Source of the DNA: Saccharopolyspora sp. NFXS83
Lineage (GTDB): Bacteria; Actinomycetota; Actinomycetes; Mycobacteriales; Pseudonocardiaceae
DNA length: 64,000 nucleotides
Direction: 5' to 3'
Assembly (NCBI RefSeq): GCF_026241095.1
Contig: NZ_JAPFGB010000009.1
Location: 124,001 to 188,000 of the forward strand
The translations under genes and the position numbers were made by a program. Position 1 is the first letter of the stretch; every line of letters starts with the position of its first letter. Of the stretch, positions 16,988 to 25,252 are shown one piece after another. The notes below the pieces were generated by a model. That model saw only the letters and a list, made by a program, of their open reading frames with translations. It searched no databases and was not told the DNA's origin.

Positions 16988-17413
16988 TCATTCGTCGCGT
17001 GCGAGGCAGGCCGGGCACCTTCCCCAGAAGGTCACCTCGGCCTCGTCGAGGTCGAAACCCCACGAGTCCTGGACGTCGAGGCACGGGGCCTCGCCGACCG
17101 CACTGCTGACGTCGGTGATGGCGCCACAGGCGCGGCACACCAAGTGGTGGTGGTGATCGCCCACGCGGGTCTCGAACCGGGCGGGCGAGCCCGCCGGTTC
17201 GATGCGACGGACCAAGCCCGCTTCGGTGAGCGCGCGCAGCACGTCGTACACCGCCTGGGTCGACACCGAACCCAGGTTGCGGCGAACGGCCGTCGCGATG
17301 GTGTCGGTGTCCGAGTGGGGGTTGTCCGCGACCATCGCCAACACCGCGACCCGCGGGCGCGTCACCCGCAGCTCGGCTCCCCGCAGGAGGGAGGTGGCGT
17401 CGATGGCCGGCAT
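16988..17413 (-). CDS. Fur-family peroxide-sensing regulator of catalase
   Basis: About 141 residues. A winged helix ([12 protein letters not shown], then [23 protein letters not shown]) precedes a dimerisation domain with the metal motif [12 protein letters not shown] and a second CPAC pair, giving the structural zinc site of Fur/PerR proteins. Co-transcription with katA points to a PerR/CatR/FurA-type regulator that is released by peroxide. The ATG at 17413 is used; a TTG four codons upstream is possible. Confidence 0.9.
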   Translation of the reverse strand: MPAIDATSLLRGAELRVTRPRVAVLAMVADNPHSDTDTIATAVRRNLGSVSTQAVYDVLRALTEAGLVRRIEPAGSPARFETRVGDHHHHLVCRACGAITDVSSAVGEAPCLDVQDSWGFDLDEAEVTFWGRCPACLARDE

Positions 17414-17438
17414 GGCACGAGCCAAGCAGCTTTTCTGG

Positions 17439-17451
17439 AATTAGTCAAATT
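17439..17451. promoter_or_regulatory. AT-rich dyad, likely Fur-type box
   Basis: AATTAGTCAAATT, an imperfect dyad in an AT-rich patch 25 bases upstream of the regulator gene. It is placed as expected for an autoregulatory operator of the catalase regulator. Confidence 0.5.
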
Positions 17452-17633
17452 TAGGCGGGGTGTGGCGTGGCGCGCCGGACCCCTCGCGGCGAGAGGTCGC
17501 AGCCGCGGCCGAGGGGCCTCGTTTTCGCAGATCATAGCGACAGGGGAAGGTCGTCTCGGTGTCGTCTCCGGGCGGCGACCGGTGTCACCGATCGTTCGCC
17601 GCGCGTCCACCGAACGGGGGCTCGACCTCCGGC

Positions 17634-18494
17634 TCAGCGGTTCAGGTAGGCGGTGCGGGTCCACAGGTGGAACACCCCGTAAGCCCGGTACGGCGACCAC
17701 CCGTGCGCGCGGTCGCGGGCCTCGGTCGCGGTGGCCGCTCCGAGAGCGCGCCGCAGGACCAGATCACCGGCCGGGCACGCGTCCCGATCGCCGAAGGCGC
17801 GCAACGCCAGGTAGTCCACCGTCCACGGCCCGACACCGGGCAGTGCCAGCAGCGCGCGCCGCTGCCGCTCGACGTCGCCGTCCGGGCGCAGCGCCAAGCC
17901 GTCGGCGAACGCCTCCGCGAGCGCGTGCAGCGTTCGCGCCCGAGCCCCCGTGATGCCGACGGCGGCGCGGAGCTCGTCGACCGCGACCCCCGCCAGCGCG
18001 TCCGGCGCGGGGAACTCGACCAGCCCGCACTGCCGCGGCGTGCCGTAGGCGGTGAGCAGCCTGGACGTGAAGGTGCGGGCGGCGGCGAGGCTGACCTGCT
18101 GGCCGAGCACCGTGCTCAGGGCCGCCTCGAACCCGTCCGCGTAGCCGACGATCAGCAGTCCCGGCCGGGCTCGGACCAGCGGGCGCAGCACCGGGTCGGC
18201 GGCGAGGACGGCGTCGATCCGCTCCACGTCGGCGTCCAGGTCCAGCCACCGCCGCGTGATCGCCATCGCCGCCGCCTCGTCCTCGGCGCCCGCGAAGTCG
18301 GCGGTGAGCTCCACGTGGTCACCGGTGAGCTGCGCGGTGACCCTGGTGGAGCCGCCGGGCAGCCGCAGCAGCCGGGTGACGGTCCGGGCGTCCCGGTCGA
18401 CCTGCTCGACGTCGCGCACGGCGTGCGCCGCGAGCGCGGCCATCGCGGGCTCCACCGCGAACGGGCCGCCCGCGGCGAGCCGCAGCGCGGTCAT
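17634..18494 (-). CDS. alkA: DNA-3-methyladenine glycosylase II (AlkA-like)
   Basis: A 286-residue base-excision glycosylase. An AlkA N-terminal domain (about 1-90) precedes the HhH-GPD domain. LPGVGPWTVDYLALRAFGD is the helix-hairpin-helix with its glycine loop, and the catalytic aspartate lies in DACPAGD. It removes alkylated purines such as 3-methyladenine. The ATG at 18494 overlaps the tag stop by four bases. It is the last gene of the ada-like/alkB/tag/alkA operon. Confidence 0.9.
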   Translation of the reverse strand: MTALRLAAGGPFAVEPAMAALAAHAVRDVEQVDRDARTVTRLLRLPGGSTRVTAQLTGDHVELTADFAGAEDEAAAMAITRRWLDLDADVERIDAVLAADPVLRPLVRARPGLLIVGYADGFEAALSTVLGQQVSLAAARTFTSRLLTAYGTPRQCGLVEFPAPDALAGVAVDELRAAVGITGARARTLHALAEAFADGLALRPDGDVERQRRALLALPGVGPWTVDYLALRAFGDRDACPAGDLVLRRALGAATATEARDRAHGWSPYRAYGVFHLWTRTAYLNR

Positions 18495-19120
18495 GGCCGC
18501 TGCCAGATCCCGGAGCAACCGCGGCGGTGGCTGCCGACCAGGTGGGTGTCGACGACGCCGACGGCCTCCATCAGCGCGAACATCGTGGTCGGCCCGACGA
18601 ACCGGAAACCCTTGCGGCGCAACGCCTTCGACAGCGCCACCGACTCCGGTGAGGTGGTCGGGACCTCGGCGGGGGTGCGCGGGTGCGGCGTCGTCTCCGG
18701 CTGGAACGACCACACGAACGCGTCCAGGCCGCCCTCCTCGCGCAGGTCCACGGTGGCGCGGGCGTTGGTGATCGCGGCGCGGATCTTGGCCTGGTTGCGC
18801 ACGATTCCCGCATTCGCGAGCAGCCGGGCCACGTCGTCCTCGGTGTAGGCGGCCACCGCGTCCGGGTCGAAGTGGTGGAACGCCTCCCGGAAAGCGGGGC
18901 GCTTGCGCAGGATCGTCGCCCACGACAACCCCGCCTGGAACCCTTCCAGCGAAACCCGCTCGAACATCGGCTGCTCGCCGCGCACCGGCATGCCCCACTC
19001 GGTGTCGTAGTACTCCCGCAGCAGCGGATCGCGCGCCGCCCACGGCGGGCGGGCCAAGCCGTCCGCGCCGATGATCACACCGTTGTCCGTGGGCTCGTCG
19101 ATGGGACTCACGTCCTCCAT
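18491..19120 (-). CDS. tag: DNA-3-methyladenine glycosylase I (Tag)
   Basis: A 209-residue Tag-family glycosylase. Family marks are LLREYYDTEWGMPV, LEGFQAGLSWATILRKRPAF, IVRNQAKIRAAITNA and the C-terminal zinc-type segment GVVDTHLVGSHRRGC. It excises 3-methyladenine from DNA. It overlaps alkA by four bases and starts nine bases after alkB, so it belongs to the same transcript. Confidence 0.93.
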   Translation of the reverse strand: MEDVSPIDEPTDNGVIIGADGLARPPWAARDPLLREYYDTEWGMPVRGEQPMFERVSLEGFQAGLSWATILRKRPAFREAFHHFDPDAVAAYTEDDVARLLANAGIVRNQAKIRAAITNARATVDLREEGGLDAFVWSFQPETTPHPRTPAEVPTTSPESVALSKALRRKGFRFVGPTTMFALMEAVGVVDTHLVGSHRRGCSGIWQRP

Positions 19121-19129
19121 GATCCGGGG

Positions 19130-19786
19130 TCAGCCCAAGCCGGTGACCCGCAGGGTGATGTTGATGCGCCCGCCGCTCAAGCCGGTGTCCGGGTTCGCGG
19201 TGCCGGGGCGGACGGCGGGCACGCCGTGGAACGCCAACCGCGACGGGCCGCCGAAGACGAACAGGTCACCGGAGCCCAGTTCCACATCGGTGTAGGGCTG
19301 CCCGCGCGATTCCGGATTGCCGAAGCGGAACACGCAGGTGTCGCCGATGCTCAACGACACCACCGGTTCCCGAGACCGCTCGTCCTTGTCCTGGTGCATG
19401 CCCATCTTCGCGCGCTCGTCGTAGAAGTTGATCAGTGCGGTGTCGGGGCGGTAGCCGGTCGCGTCGTCCGGATCCCCGGCGGCGGCCAGCGCTTCGCGGC
19501 CGAGCTCGCCGAGCCACTCCGGGAACGGGGCCACCCGCGTCCCGTCCACGTCGTCGGCGGTGCGGCTGTAGGCGTACGGGTACCAGTGCCAGCCCAAGCA
19601 CACCGTGCGCACCGACATCCGGTGCCCGCTGGGCAGCCGCGCCGCCCGCATCGGAACCGGACCGCGCGCCCAGCCCCGGCAGGCGTCCACCAACTCCCGC
19701 TGCCGCCCGACGTCCAGCCACCCCGGCACGTGGACCGCGCCCGGGGCGACGACCCGCGGCGGCAGGTGGAACAGCGGGGAACTCAT
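19130..19786 (-). CDS. alkB: AlkB-family 2-oxoglutarate/Fe(II) dioxygenase
   Basis: A 218-residue dioxygenase that directly reverses N1-methyladenine and N3-methylcytosine. The iron ligands are visible: HQD (in MGMHQDKDE) and a downstream histidine in RLAFHGVPAV. RINITLR gives the arginine that binds 2-oxoglutarate. It overlaps the Ada-like gene by four bases. Confidence 0.93.
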   Translation of the reverse strand: MSSPLFHLPPRVVAPGAVHVPGWLDVGRQRELVDACRGWARGPVPMRAARLPSGHRMSVRTVCLGWHWYPYAYSRTADDVDGTRVAPFPEWLGELGREALAAAGDPDDATGYRPDTALINFYDERAKMGMHQDKDERSREPVVSLSIGDTCVFRFGNPESRGQPYTDVELGSGDLFVFGGPSRLAFHGVPAVRPGTANPDTGLSGGRINITLRVTGLG

Positions 19787-20133
19787 CGGGCCTCCTCCTC
19801 CCCGGGCGGTTCACGGCGTTGCGCCGTCGACGGTACCCACCGCACCGGCCGCGACCGGTTCGTCCGCTCGGCGGCCTCCTTCCACTGCCGGAACCGCTCG
19901 GGCAGGCACACCGCGCACGGCCGATACCCCGCTGCGCGCGCGGTCGCCGCATCGGCGAAGAACACCCGGTGCCGCACGTAGCCACCGCGGGCGAGGGCGC
20001 GCAGCGCCGTCCGGCAATCCAGCCGCCCGTAGATCCGCCCCCGCCGATGCCCGCCCACCGCCCCCGCAACCGCGCTCCGGTACGGCACCCCGTCCGGCCC
20101 CAGCAGCACGTACACCCCGGCCACCACCCGCAC
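19783..20133 (-). CDS. Stand-alone Ada-type metal-binding domain protein
   Basis: A 116-residue protein with only the N-terminal zinc/methyl-acceptor fold of Ada. The core IYGRLDCRTALRAL, GGYVRHRVFFADA and GYRPCAVC matches the Ada metal domain, but the first cysteine pair has only one Cys (DC), followed by the CxxC pair. No methyltransferase or AraC domain is attached. It may sense or repair methylphosphotriesters, or be a DNA-binding adaptor. It opens a four-gene alkylation repair operon, so a role in that response is likely. Confidence 0.8.
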   Translation of the reverse strand: MRVVAGVYVLLGPDGVPYRSAVAGAVGGHRRGRIYGRLDCRTALRALARGGYVRHRVFFADAATARAAGYRPCAVCLPERFRQWKEAAERTNRSRPVRWVPSTAQRREPPGEEEAR

Positions 20134-20157
20134 TCCTCCCGCTGCGAGGACGGCATC

Positions 20158-20210
20158 GGAGTGAACGGACCGTTCGTCCCACAGGACTGGACGAACGGTC
20201 CGTTCACTCC
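20158..20210 (-). repeat. Dispersed nested palindrome, copy 1
   Basis: Arms GGAGTGAACGGACCGTTCGTCC and complement are intact. The loop matches the consensus better when read on the minus strand, so this is the one copy that appears reversed. It lies 25 bases upstream of the Ada-like operon. Confidence 0.85.
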
Positions 20211-20276
20211 GGTCTCAGCCGCCCGCCGACGATCGAGCGACGCTCTCGGGCCCGGCCCCGGCTTCCGAACGGGATC

Positions 20277-20327
20277 GGGTGAACGGACCGTTCGTCCGAT
20301 CTCGTTGGGCGAACGGTCCGTTCACCC
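20277..20327 (+). repeat. Dispersed nested palindrome, copy 2
   Basis: Arms GGGTGAACGGACCGTTCGTCC, loop GATCTCGTT, then the complementary arm with one G for A change. Plus orientation. Confidence 0.9.
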
Positions 20328-20616
20328 GCATCTCACCGCCCGGTCGCGCCGCCACGTGAGGTAGACGTCCGGGCGGAGTGGAACGTGAGGTGCGCGCGGA
20401 CGGCTGGCGAACCAGCCCCTGCCGAGCGGAAACGTCCGATGCGGACCACGGCTGCCGGAGTCCCGGAGCGGTGGTGGTGCCCGGTCGGGCCGTCGAAGCC
20501 GCTCGGCCATGCCGAGGAACACGGTGCGTGTTCGCTCCAGTACCTTTCGTGCTGATCTCGGGTGCTCGCCGGTGTCGGGCGAGGTCCGGTGCAGTCGTCT
20601 TCTGGGGAGAGCGGTT

Positions 20617-21771
20617 TTGGGAACACTCGTCGCGCTGATGGGAATCACGGGGCTGGGCGTGATGATCTGGGCGATCGTGGTCGGGGTGCGCCGCCGTGGG
20701 CAATGGGACGGCGCGGTCCGGCGGGGCTTCTGGTGGCGATTCGGGAGCGGCTACGCGGCGATGTTCCTGGCGCTGCTCCTGGACCCGACGGAACAGAACG
20801 CCAGCACCGGTTTCCTGATGCTCACGGGCATCGGGCTGATCATCTGGGCGGGAGCCTTCGCGGTCCGGCACCCGCGCGGGTGGGACAGGGCGATCATGCG
20901 CGGGTTCGCGCTGCGGCTGGGGCCGGGGGTGGTCGTGTTCCTCGTGGCGGTCGCGCTGACGTCGCCGTCCGGCTCGACGACCCAGGTGGCCGCGGACTCG
21001 GAACCGCAACCCCCGGCGAGCGCCCCTTCCGCGAGCGCTCCTCCGTTGAACGGGCCGCCGACGACCGCGTCGCCCGCGAACGCGTTCGCGCCCGCCGGGG
21101 TGCCGGTGGGCGCCCAGCGGGCGGTGGTCGTGAGCGTCGACTCCGGCGACTCGATGCGGCTCACCCCGGTCGGCGCGGGTCCGCTGCGCGAATCCGCACC
21201 GGTGCACGCCAGGTTGCTGCACATCCGGGCGCTGGGGCCGGATCCCTGCTCCGGTGACGAATCCGCGCGGCGCCTGCGGCAACTCGCGCCCGTCGGCACG
21301 ATCGTCTGGGTGCGGCCCGATCAGGAGCCGCGGGACGAGAAAGGGCGCGACCTGCTCTACGTTTGGAACGACACCGGCGCTTTCGCCAACGTCGAGATGG
21401 TCGCGGGCGGGTTCGCCGAGGCCGAGTACGCGGCGCCGAATTCGGTGCACTGGGCGGAGATCTCCGCCGCGGGCGAGCAGGCCAGGACGGTGGGTGCGGG
21501 AGTGCGGGGCCGGTGCCGCCAAGCCGAGCCACCGCCGGAGACCTCCTCGGCGGAGCCCGGCCCGCAGCCGAACCCGCAGCCTCGGCCGCAGCCGAACCCG
21601 GTGCACCCGACCCCCTCGGAGGACGACGACGAGGAAGACGGTGGTGGGGCCGCCTACTACAAGAACTGCACGGCGGCGAAAGCTGCGGGCGCGGCGCCCT
21701 TGCACCGGGGCGATCCGGGATACGGCTCGCACCTCGACAGGGACGGCGACGGAGTCGCCTGCGAGAGCTGA
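20617..21771 (+). CDS. Membrane protein with SNase-like and excalibur domains
   Basis: About 384 residues. Three or four transmembrane helices fill the first 115 residues. A Pro/Ala-rich linker follows, then an extracytoplasmic region resembling a staphylococcal nuclease-like fold (VVSVDSGDSMRL, VHARLLHIRALG, GTIVWVRPD, AFANVEMVAGGFAEAEY). Next come a PQP-repeat and an acidic linker, and a final excalibur calcium-binding motif (YYKNCTAAKAAG, DRDGDGVACE). The nuclease catalytic arginines are not evident, so activity is uncertain. The TTG at 20617 is chosen because GGGGAGA lies six bases upstream; an ATG at 20639 is out of frame with that choice's ribosome site. Confidence 0.65.
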   Translation: MGTLVALMGITGLGVMIWAIVVGVRRRGQWDGAVRRGFWWRFGSGYAAMFLALLLDPTEQNASTGFLMLTGIGLIIWAGAFAVRHPRGWDRAIMRGFALRLGPGVVVFLVAVALTSPSGSTTQVAADSEPQPPASAPSASAPPLNGPPTTASPANAFAPAGVPVGAQRAVVVSVDSGDSMRLTPVGAGPLRESAPVHARLLHIRALGPDPCSGDESARRLRQLAPVGTIVWVRPDQEPRDEKGRDLLYVWNDTGAFANVEMVAGGFAEAEYAAPNSVHWAEISAAGEQARTVGAGVRGRCRQAEPPPETSSAEPGPQPNPQPRPQPNPVHPTPSEDDDEEDGGGAAYYKNCTAAKAAGAAPLHRGDPGYGSHLDRDGDGVACES

Positions 21772-21901
21772 CCGTGCTGGGGCTCGTTCTGCTGTGGTGC
21801 CCGGGTGGTGGTCGCCTCGCTCGCGTGGTCGCGGCTCAGCGGTTTCGCCGCTGGCGAGGCGTTGGCCTTGCCTGCTGGGATGCGCGGCGTGTCCTGCGGG
21901 C

Positions 21902-22474
21902 TCATGAGTGCAGGTGGGTGCGCTGGCCGTCGTGGTCGAGGATGGTGAGGATCTCTGCCGGGCCGCCGTGGGCGCCGAAGGCGTGCGGGGTCATCGTGGA
22001 GAACTGAGCGGCCTGGCCGGTTTCGACGAGGATGGTGCGTTCGCCGAGCACCAGCAGCACCGTTCCGGACAGCACGGTGAACCAGTCCTTGCCGGGGTGC
22101 ACGCCGAGCTTCCCGGAGCCGGGCGCCGGTGCCGGTTTGGTGAGGCGCATCTTGGCGACCGTCATCCCGTGCGGGCCGGAATCCTTGCTGAGCAGCCAGG
22201 TCGTGGCGCCCCGGTTCTCGTCGTGCACGGGCCGGATCACCACGTCCTCATCGGTCGCCGATTCGACGAGCTGGTCGAGCGTCGTGCCCAGCGCGCGGGC
22301 CAGCGGCGCGAGCTGGTCGAGGCTGATGCGCCGGTGCCCGGTTTCGATGCGGCTGAGCGTGGAGGTGCTCAGGTAGCAGCGCGTGGCCAGCTCGTCGAGC
22401 GACAGGCCGCGGGCCGCGCGCAGGCTCTTGATCCGCTGGCGGACCAGGGCGTCGAGATCTCCGTCTTGCTTCAT
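21902..22474 (-). CDS. XRE-family regulator with cupin domain
   Basis: A 190-residue regulator. The N-terminal helix-turn-helix (RIKSLRAARGLSLDELATRC, then STSTLSRIETGHRRISLDQL) is followed by a C-terminal cupin (HPGKDWFTVLSGTVLLVLGE) that should bind a small ligand. The ATG is at 22474. It is divergent from a methyltransferase gene, with only 47 bases between, so it probably regulates that gene. Confidence 0.88.
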   Translation of the reverse strand: MKQDGDLDALVRQRIKSLRAARGLSLDELATRCYLSTSTLSRIETGHRRISLDQLAPLARALGTTLDQLVESATDEDVVIRPVHDENRGATTWLLSKDSGPHGMTVAKMRLTKPAPAPGSGKLGVHPGKDWFTVLSGTVLLVLGERTILVETGQAAQFSTMTPHAFGAHGGPAEILTILDHDGQRTHLHS

Positions 22475-22521
22475 GCGCAAAAGATTATGCCATCGAAGCA
22501 ACGCGCGGCTAGCTTGGAGGC

Positions 22522-23370
22522 ATGGCACACCACGAACACCAGCACTCCACCGAAGCCGACGAGTCGACGCAGCTCGCGCTGCTCGACCTCGATGCGGAAG
22601 TCCTGCACGAACACCTCTCCGAGATCACCGCCTCGCTGCGGAGGTTGGCCGAACCGCCCGTCCGCCGCGTCCTCGACCTCGGCAGCGGATCCGGCACGGG
22701 CACCTTCACCCTGCTCGACGGCTTCGAGGAGGCCACGGCGATCGCGGTGGACGCTTCCGCTCCGATGCTCGAGCACCTGTCCGAGCAGGCCGCCGCGCGA
22801 GGCGCGAGCGATCGGGTCAGCACCGTTCAAGCAGACCTCGACGAATCGTTCCCGCGGCTCGACGGCCCCGTCGACCTGGTGTGGGCCTCCGCGTCGATGC
22901 ACCACCTGGCCGATCCCGCTCGAGTCCTGTCCGAGGTCTTCGCCGCCGTGCGCCCGGGCGGGCTGCTCGCGGTGGCGGAACTGGAGGGCTTCCCGCGATT
23001 CCTGCCCGACGACCTCGGCTTCGGCCGGCCCGGCTTCGAAGAGCGCTGCCACGAACTGCTCGCCGCGAAGCGCGCCGAACACCTCCCGCACATCAGCGGC
23101 GACTGGGGGAAGCTGCTGGCCGAAGCCGGTTTCACCGTGGCGGCGGACCGGACCTTCGACATCCACCTGCCCGCGCCGGTCTCCGCCGCCACCGCCCGCT
23201 ACGCCGAGGTCTCGCTGCGCCGCATGCAGCCGTTCCTCGCCGCCCGCCTCGACGCCGACGACGTGGCCACCCTCGACACCCTCCTCGCCGACGGCCCCGG
23301 CGGAGTCCTCCACCGCGACGACCTCACGGTCCGCACCACCCGCACCTTCCTGGCAGCCACCCGACCGTGA
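22522..23370 (+). CDS. Class I SAM-dependent methyltransferase
   Basis: A 282-residue methyltransferase. VLDLGSGSGTGTFTLL is motif I, IAVDAS the acidic end of strand 2, and VDLVWASASMHHLADP motif IV of the Methyltransf_11/UbiE type. The substrate is unknown. A His-rich N-terminus (HHEHQH) may bind metal. The start at 22522 has GGAGG six bases upstream. It is paired with the divergent XRE-cupin regulator. Confidence 0.87.
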   Translation: MAHHEHQHSTEADESTQLALLDLDAEVLHEHLSEITASLRRLAEPPVRRVLDLGSGSGTGTFTLLDGFEEATAIAVDASAPMLEHLSEQAAARGASDRVSTVQADLDESFPRLDGPVDLVWASASMHHLADPARVLSEVFAAVRPGGLLAVAELEGFPRFLPDDLGFGRPGFEERCHELLAAKRAEHLPHISGDWGKLLAEAGFTVAADRTFDIHLPAPVSAATARYAEVSLRRMQPFLAARLDADDVATLDTLLADGPGGVLHRDDLTVRTTRTFLAATRP

Positions 23371-23398
23371 GCCCGCGGCGACTCGGTGACGGCTGCTG

Positions 23399-24064
23399 TC
23401 AGGGCCGAGGCAGGTAGGTGGCGACCTCGGCGGTTGCGTCGAGCATCGAGTCGCTGAGGTGCCCGGAGGCAGTCTCGGCTTCCGCGATCACCATCGTGCT
23501 CTTGGTCGGCCGGGAGTCGTAGTGCCAGCCGGTGAACTCGACACCGCCCAAACCGAGCGCTGAGCCTGCGAGGGGGGTGACGTCCCCGGTTCCGTGGACA
23601 TCGATCAGATTGCGGAACTCCCGCGATTGACTCCGGGTGCCCATGGTCACCCAGACCACGGACACGACAGCGATGCTCCCGTTGCCGTCGACGACGCCGA
23701 ACAGGACCCGATCCATCGATCGGCACGGTGTCCGCAGGAAGTACTTGCGAACTTGGCCGAAAGAGCGTGACGCGCATTCGACGGCGTGCTCGCCCTGCCG
23801 CTTCAACTGACGCAATCCCATGCGGCGCCACGCTTCCTCCGGCTGCCCCTTGCGGGCGGCTTTCTTGCCGTCCGCTTTCCTGGCGCTCACATTGCGTGCC
23901 GCGGCGGGGTCGGTCGCACCGGTGGGAGCGGTGCCGCTGAGTGCGGCCGAGCCACCACCACCTGCGGCGACCATCGCTCCGGCGAGAACGAAGGCCGCCA
24001 CGGCTGGGCCACCTTTGTTCGCCGGATCCGAACCGCCACCGGCACCACCGATTCGTCGTTTCAT
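23399..24064 (-). CDS. Membrane-anchored protein of unknown function
   Basis: About 221 residues. A short basic N-terminus (MKRRIGG) precedes one hydrophobic segment (AVAAFVLAGAMVAAGGGGSAA) that anchors the protein. A basic linker (ARKADGKKAARKG) and a folded outer domain with two cysteines follow. I recognise no family. The ATG at 24064 has GGAAGG at good distance. The gene is convergent with the methyltransferase gene. Base composition is slightly less GC-rich than its neighbours. Confidence 0.6.
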   Translation of the reverse strand: MKRRIGGAGGGSDPANKGGPAVAAFVLAGAMVAAGGGGSAALSGTAPTGATDPAAARNVSARKADGKKAARKGQPEEAWRRMGLRQLKRQGEHAVECASRSFGQVRKYFLRTPCRSMDRVLFGVVDGNGSIAVVSVVWVTMGTRSQSREFRNLIDVHGTGDVTPLAGSALGLGGVEFTGWHYDSRPTKSTMVIAEAETASGHLSDSMLDATAEVATYLPRP

Positions 24065-24461
24065 TCCCTGCCTTCCAGGCGAAGATCGAGGTGGAGATGC
24101 TGGCCGGTGGTTGCCGGCAGCCGCAGGAAGAACCAACGAAATTGCCCGAACAGCCTAATGTCTTCCGTCGTCTGAGTGTTCTTGAGAGCCCTCCCGAATC
24201 AGACCCGACCTGATCCACCAACGCCCGTTCCGGACCACCCGGCCTCGACGAAGCGATGTGGAGTGAGCGGACCGTTCGTCCGATCTCGTTGGTCGAACGG
24301 TCCGTTCACTCGAATCCCGTCGTCGCGGGAGGCCGGGGTCGGTGTGCCGGGAAACGAGGAGGCTTCGGGTTGCTTCGGGGTGGGGAACCGCACTCGGGGG
24401 CATCCTCGGCGGCCGAGGGGCGTCTTGAGGGGTGAGAAGCGAGTCGAGCTTGGAGGACGAC
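24065..24461. other. Divergent intergenic region with one palindrome
   Basis: About 400 bases between two divergent genes. It contains repeat copy 3 at 24261. Promoters are expected, but I cannot pick convincing boxes. Confidence 0.3.
24261..24311 (+). repeat. Dispersed nested palindrome, copy 3
   Basis: Arms GAGTGAGCGGACCGTTCGTCC and near complement, loop GATCTCGTT. One A to G change in the left arm. Plus orientation. Confidence 0.9.
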
Positions 24462-24962
24462 ATGACCACGAAATTCCGCCGCATCGCCGCAGCCACCGCC
24501 GTCGCGGGCGCCGCGTTCGGTATCACCGCGCTGACCGCGGACCCGGCCGTGGCGAACCCCAGCGACGCGCTGTGCACGAGCGCGGACGTCAACGTCGCGG
24601 TGACGAAGGACCCCGAGCACGCCGCAGGGCACGAGGCGTTCCTCATCGACTACACCGCCGCGAGCCCGACCACGAACTGCAAGCTCCAGGGCGTCCCGGC
24701 CGGGGTGAGCTTCCACGCCGGCGAGGCCCCGATCCCTGGCGTGACGGTGAACCCGGAGCGCACCCCCGCCGCGCCGGTGAACCTGACCGCGTCGAAGCCC
24801 GCGTTCTCGCGGATCGTGCAGCAGACCGGGGCGCCGGCGAACCCGACCGTGCCGACTTCCGTCGAGTTCGACCTGCGGAACGGGCACGTGACCGCCGCGT
24901 GGCCGACCGGAGAGTCGATCAAGGGCGACGTGCTGACCGCGACGCCGATCGCGCAGCGCTGA
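24462..24962 (+). CDS. Secreted protein, DUF4232-like
   Basis: A 166-residue secreted protein. The signal peptide ends at AVANPSDALC, so the mature protein starts near residue 32. The domain has two cysteines (ALCTSADV and TNCKLQGVP) spaced as in DUF4232 proteins, a beta-sandwich family common on actinobacterial surfaces with no known function. The ATG has GGAGGA seven bases upstream. Monocistronic. Confidence 0.75.
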   Translation: MTTKFRRIAAATAVAGAAFGITALTADPAVANPSDALCTSADVNVAVTKDPEHAAGHEAFLIDYTAASPTTNCKLQGVPAGVSFHAGEAPIPGVTVNPERTPAAPVNLTASKPAFSRIVQQTGAPANPTVPTSVEFDLRNGHVTAAWPTGESIKGDVLTATPIAQR

Positions 24963-25090
24963 GGCAGCCGCCACCGGGGGTGGCCGCGCGCGGAGCGGGC
25001 CACCCCGGCGCTCACCACGAGCTCGATGCCGGACCGGCTGCCTGGACGCGATCCCGGACGGACCCAGCTGGGCGCCCGGCGATGTCGTGG

Positions 25091-25139
25091 GGTGAACGGA
25101 CCGTTCGTCCGATCCGACTGGACGAACGGTCCGTTCACC
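25091..25139 (+). repeat. Dispersed nested palindrome, copy 4
   Basis: Perfect arms GGTGAACGGACCGTTCGTCC and complement. The loop (GATCCGACT) fits the plus orientation slightly better than the minus. Lies between convergent genes. Confidence 0.9.
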
Positions 25140-25252
25140 TCATTCCACCGCTGCGGCGAGCACACGATCGGGGAGTGGGGCGCGATCGTCCCGGGCGGAT
25201 GTGACGCGCCGCGAACGTCGGCGGCGCCCGTCGCTCAGTCACCGGGCGGGGA

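Larger units (their letters stand above)
20134..20616. other. Divergent intergenic region with two palindromes
   Basis: About 480 bases between the repair operon and the excalibur-protein gene. It holds two copies of the dispersed element (20158 and 20277, about 118 bases apart). Otherwise I see no coding likeness. The promoters of both flanking transcripts must lie here. Confidence 0.4.

Noticed and set aside
15037-17109. Long plus-strand open frame opposite the catalase gene
   Set aside because: It is antisense to a clearly recognised catalase and ankyrin gene and has low-complexity residue use rich in Arg, Val and Gly.
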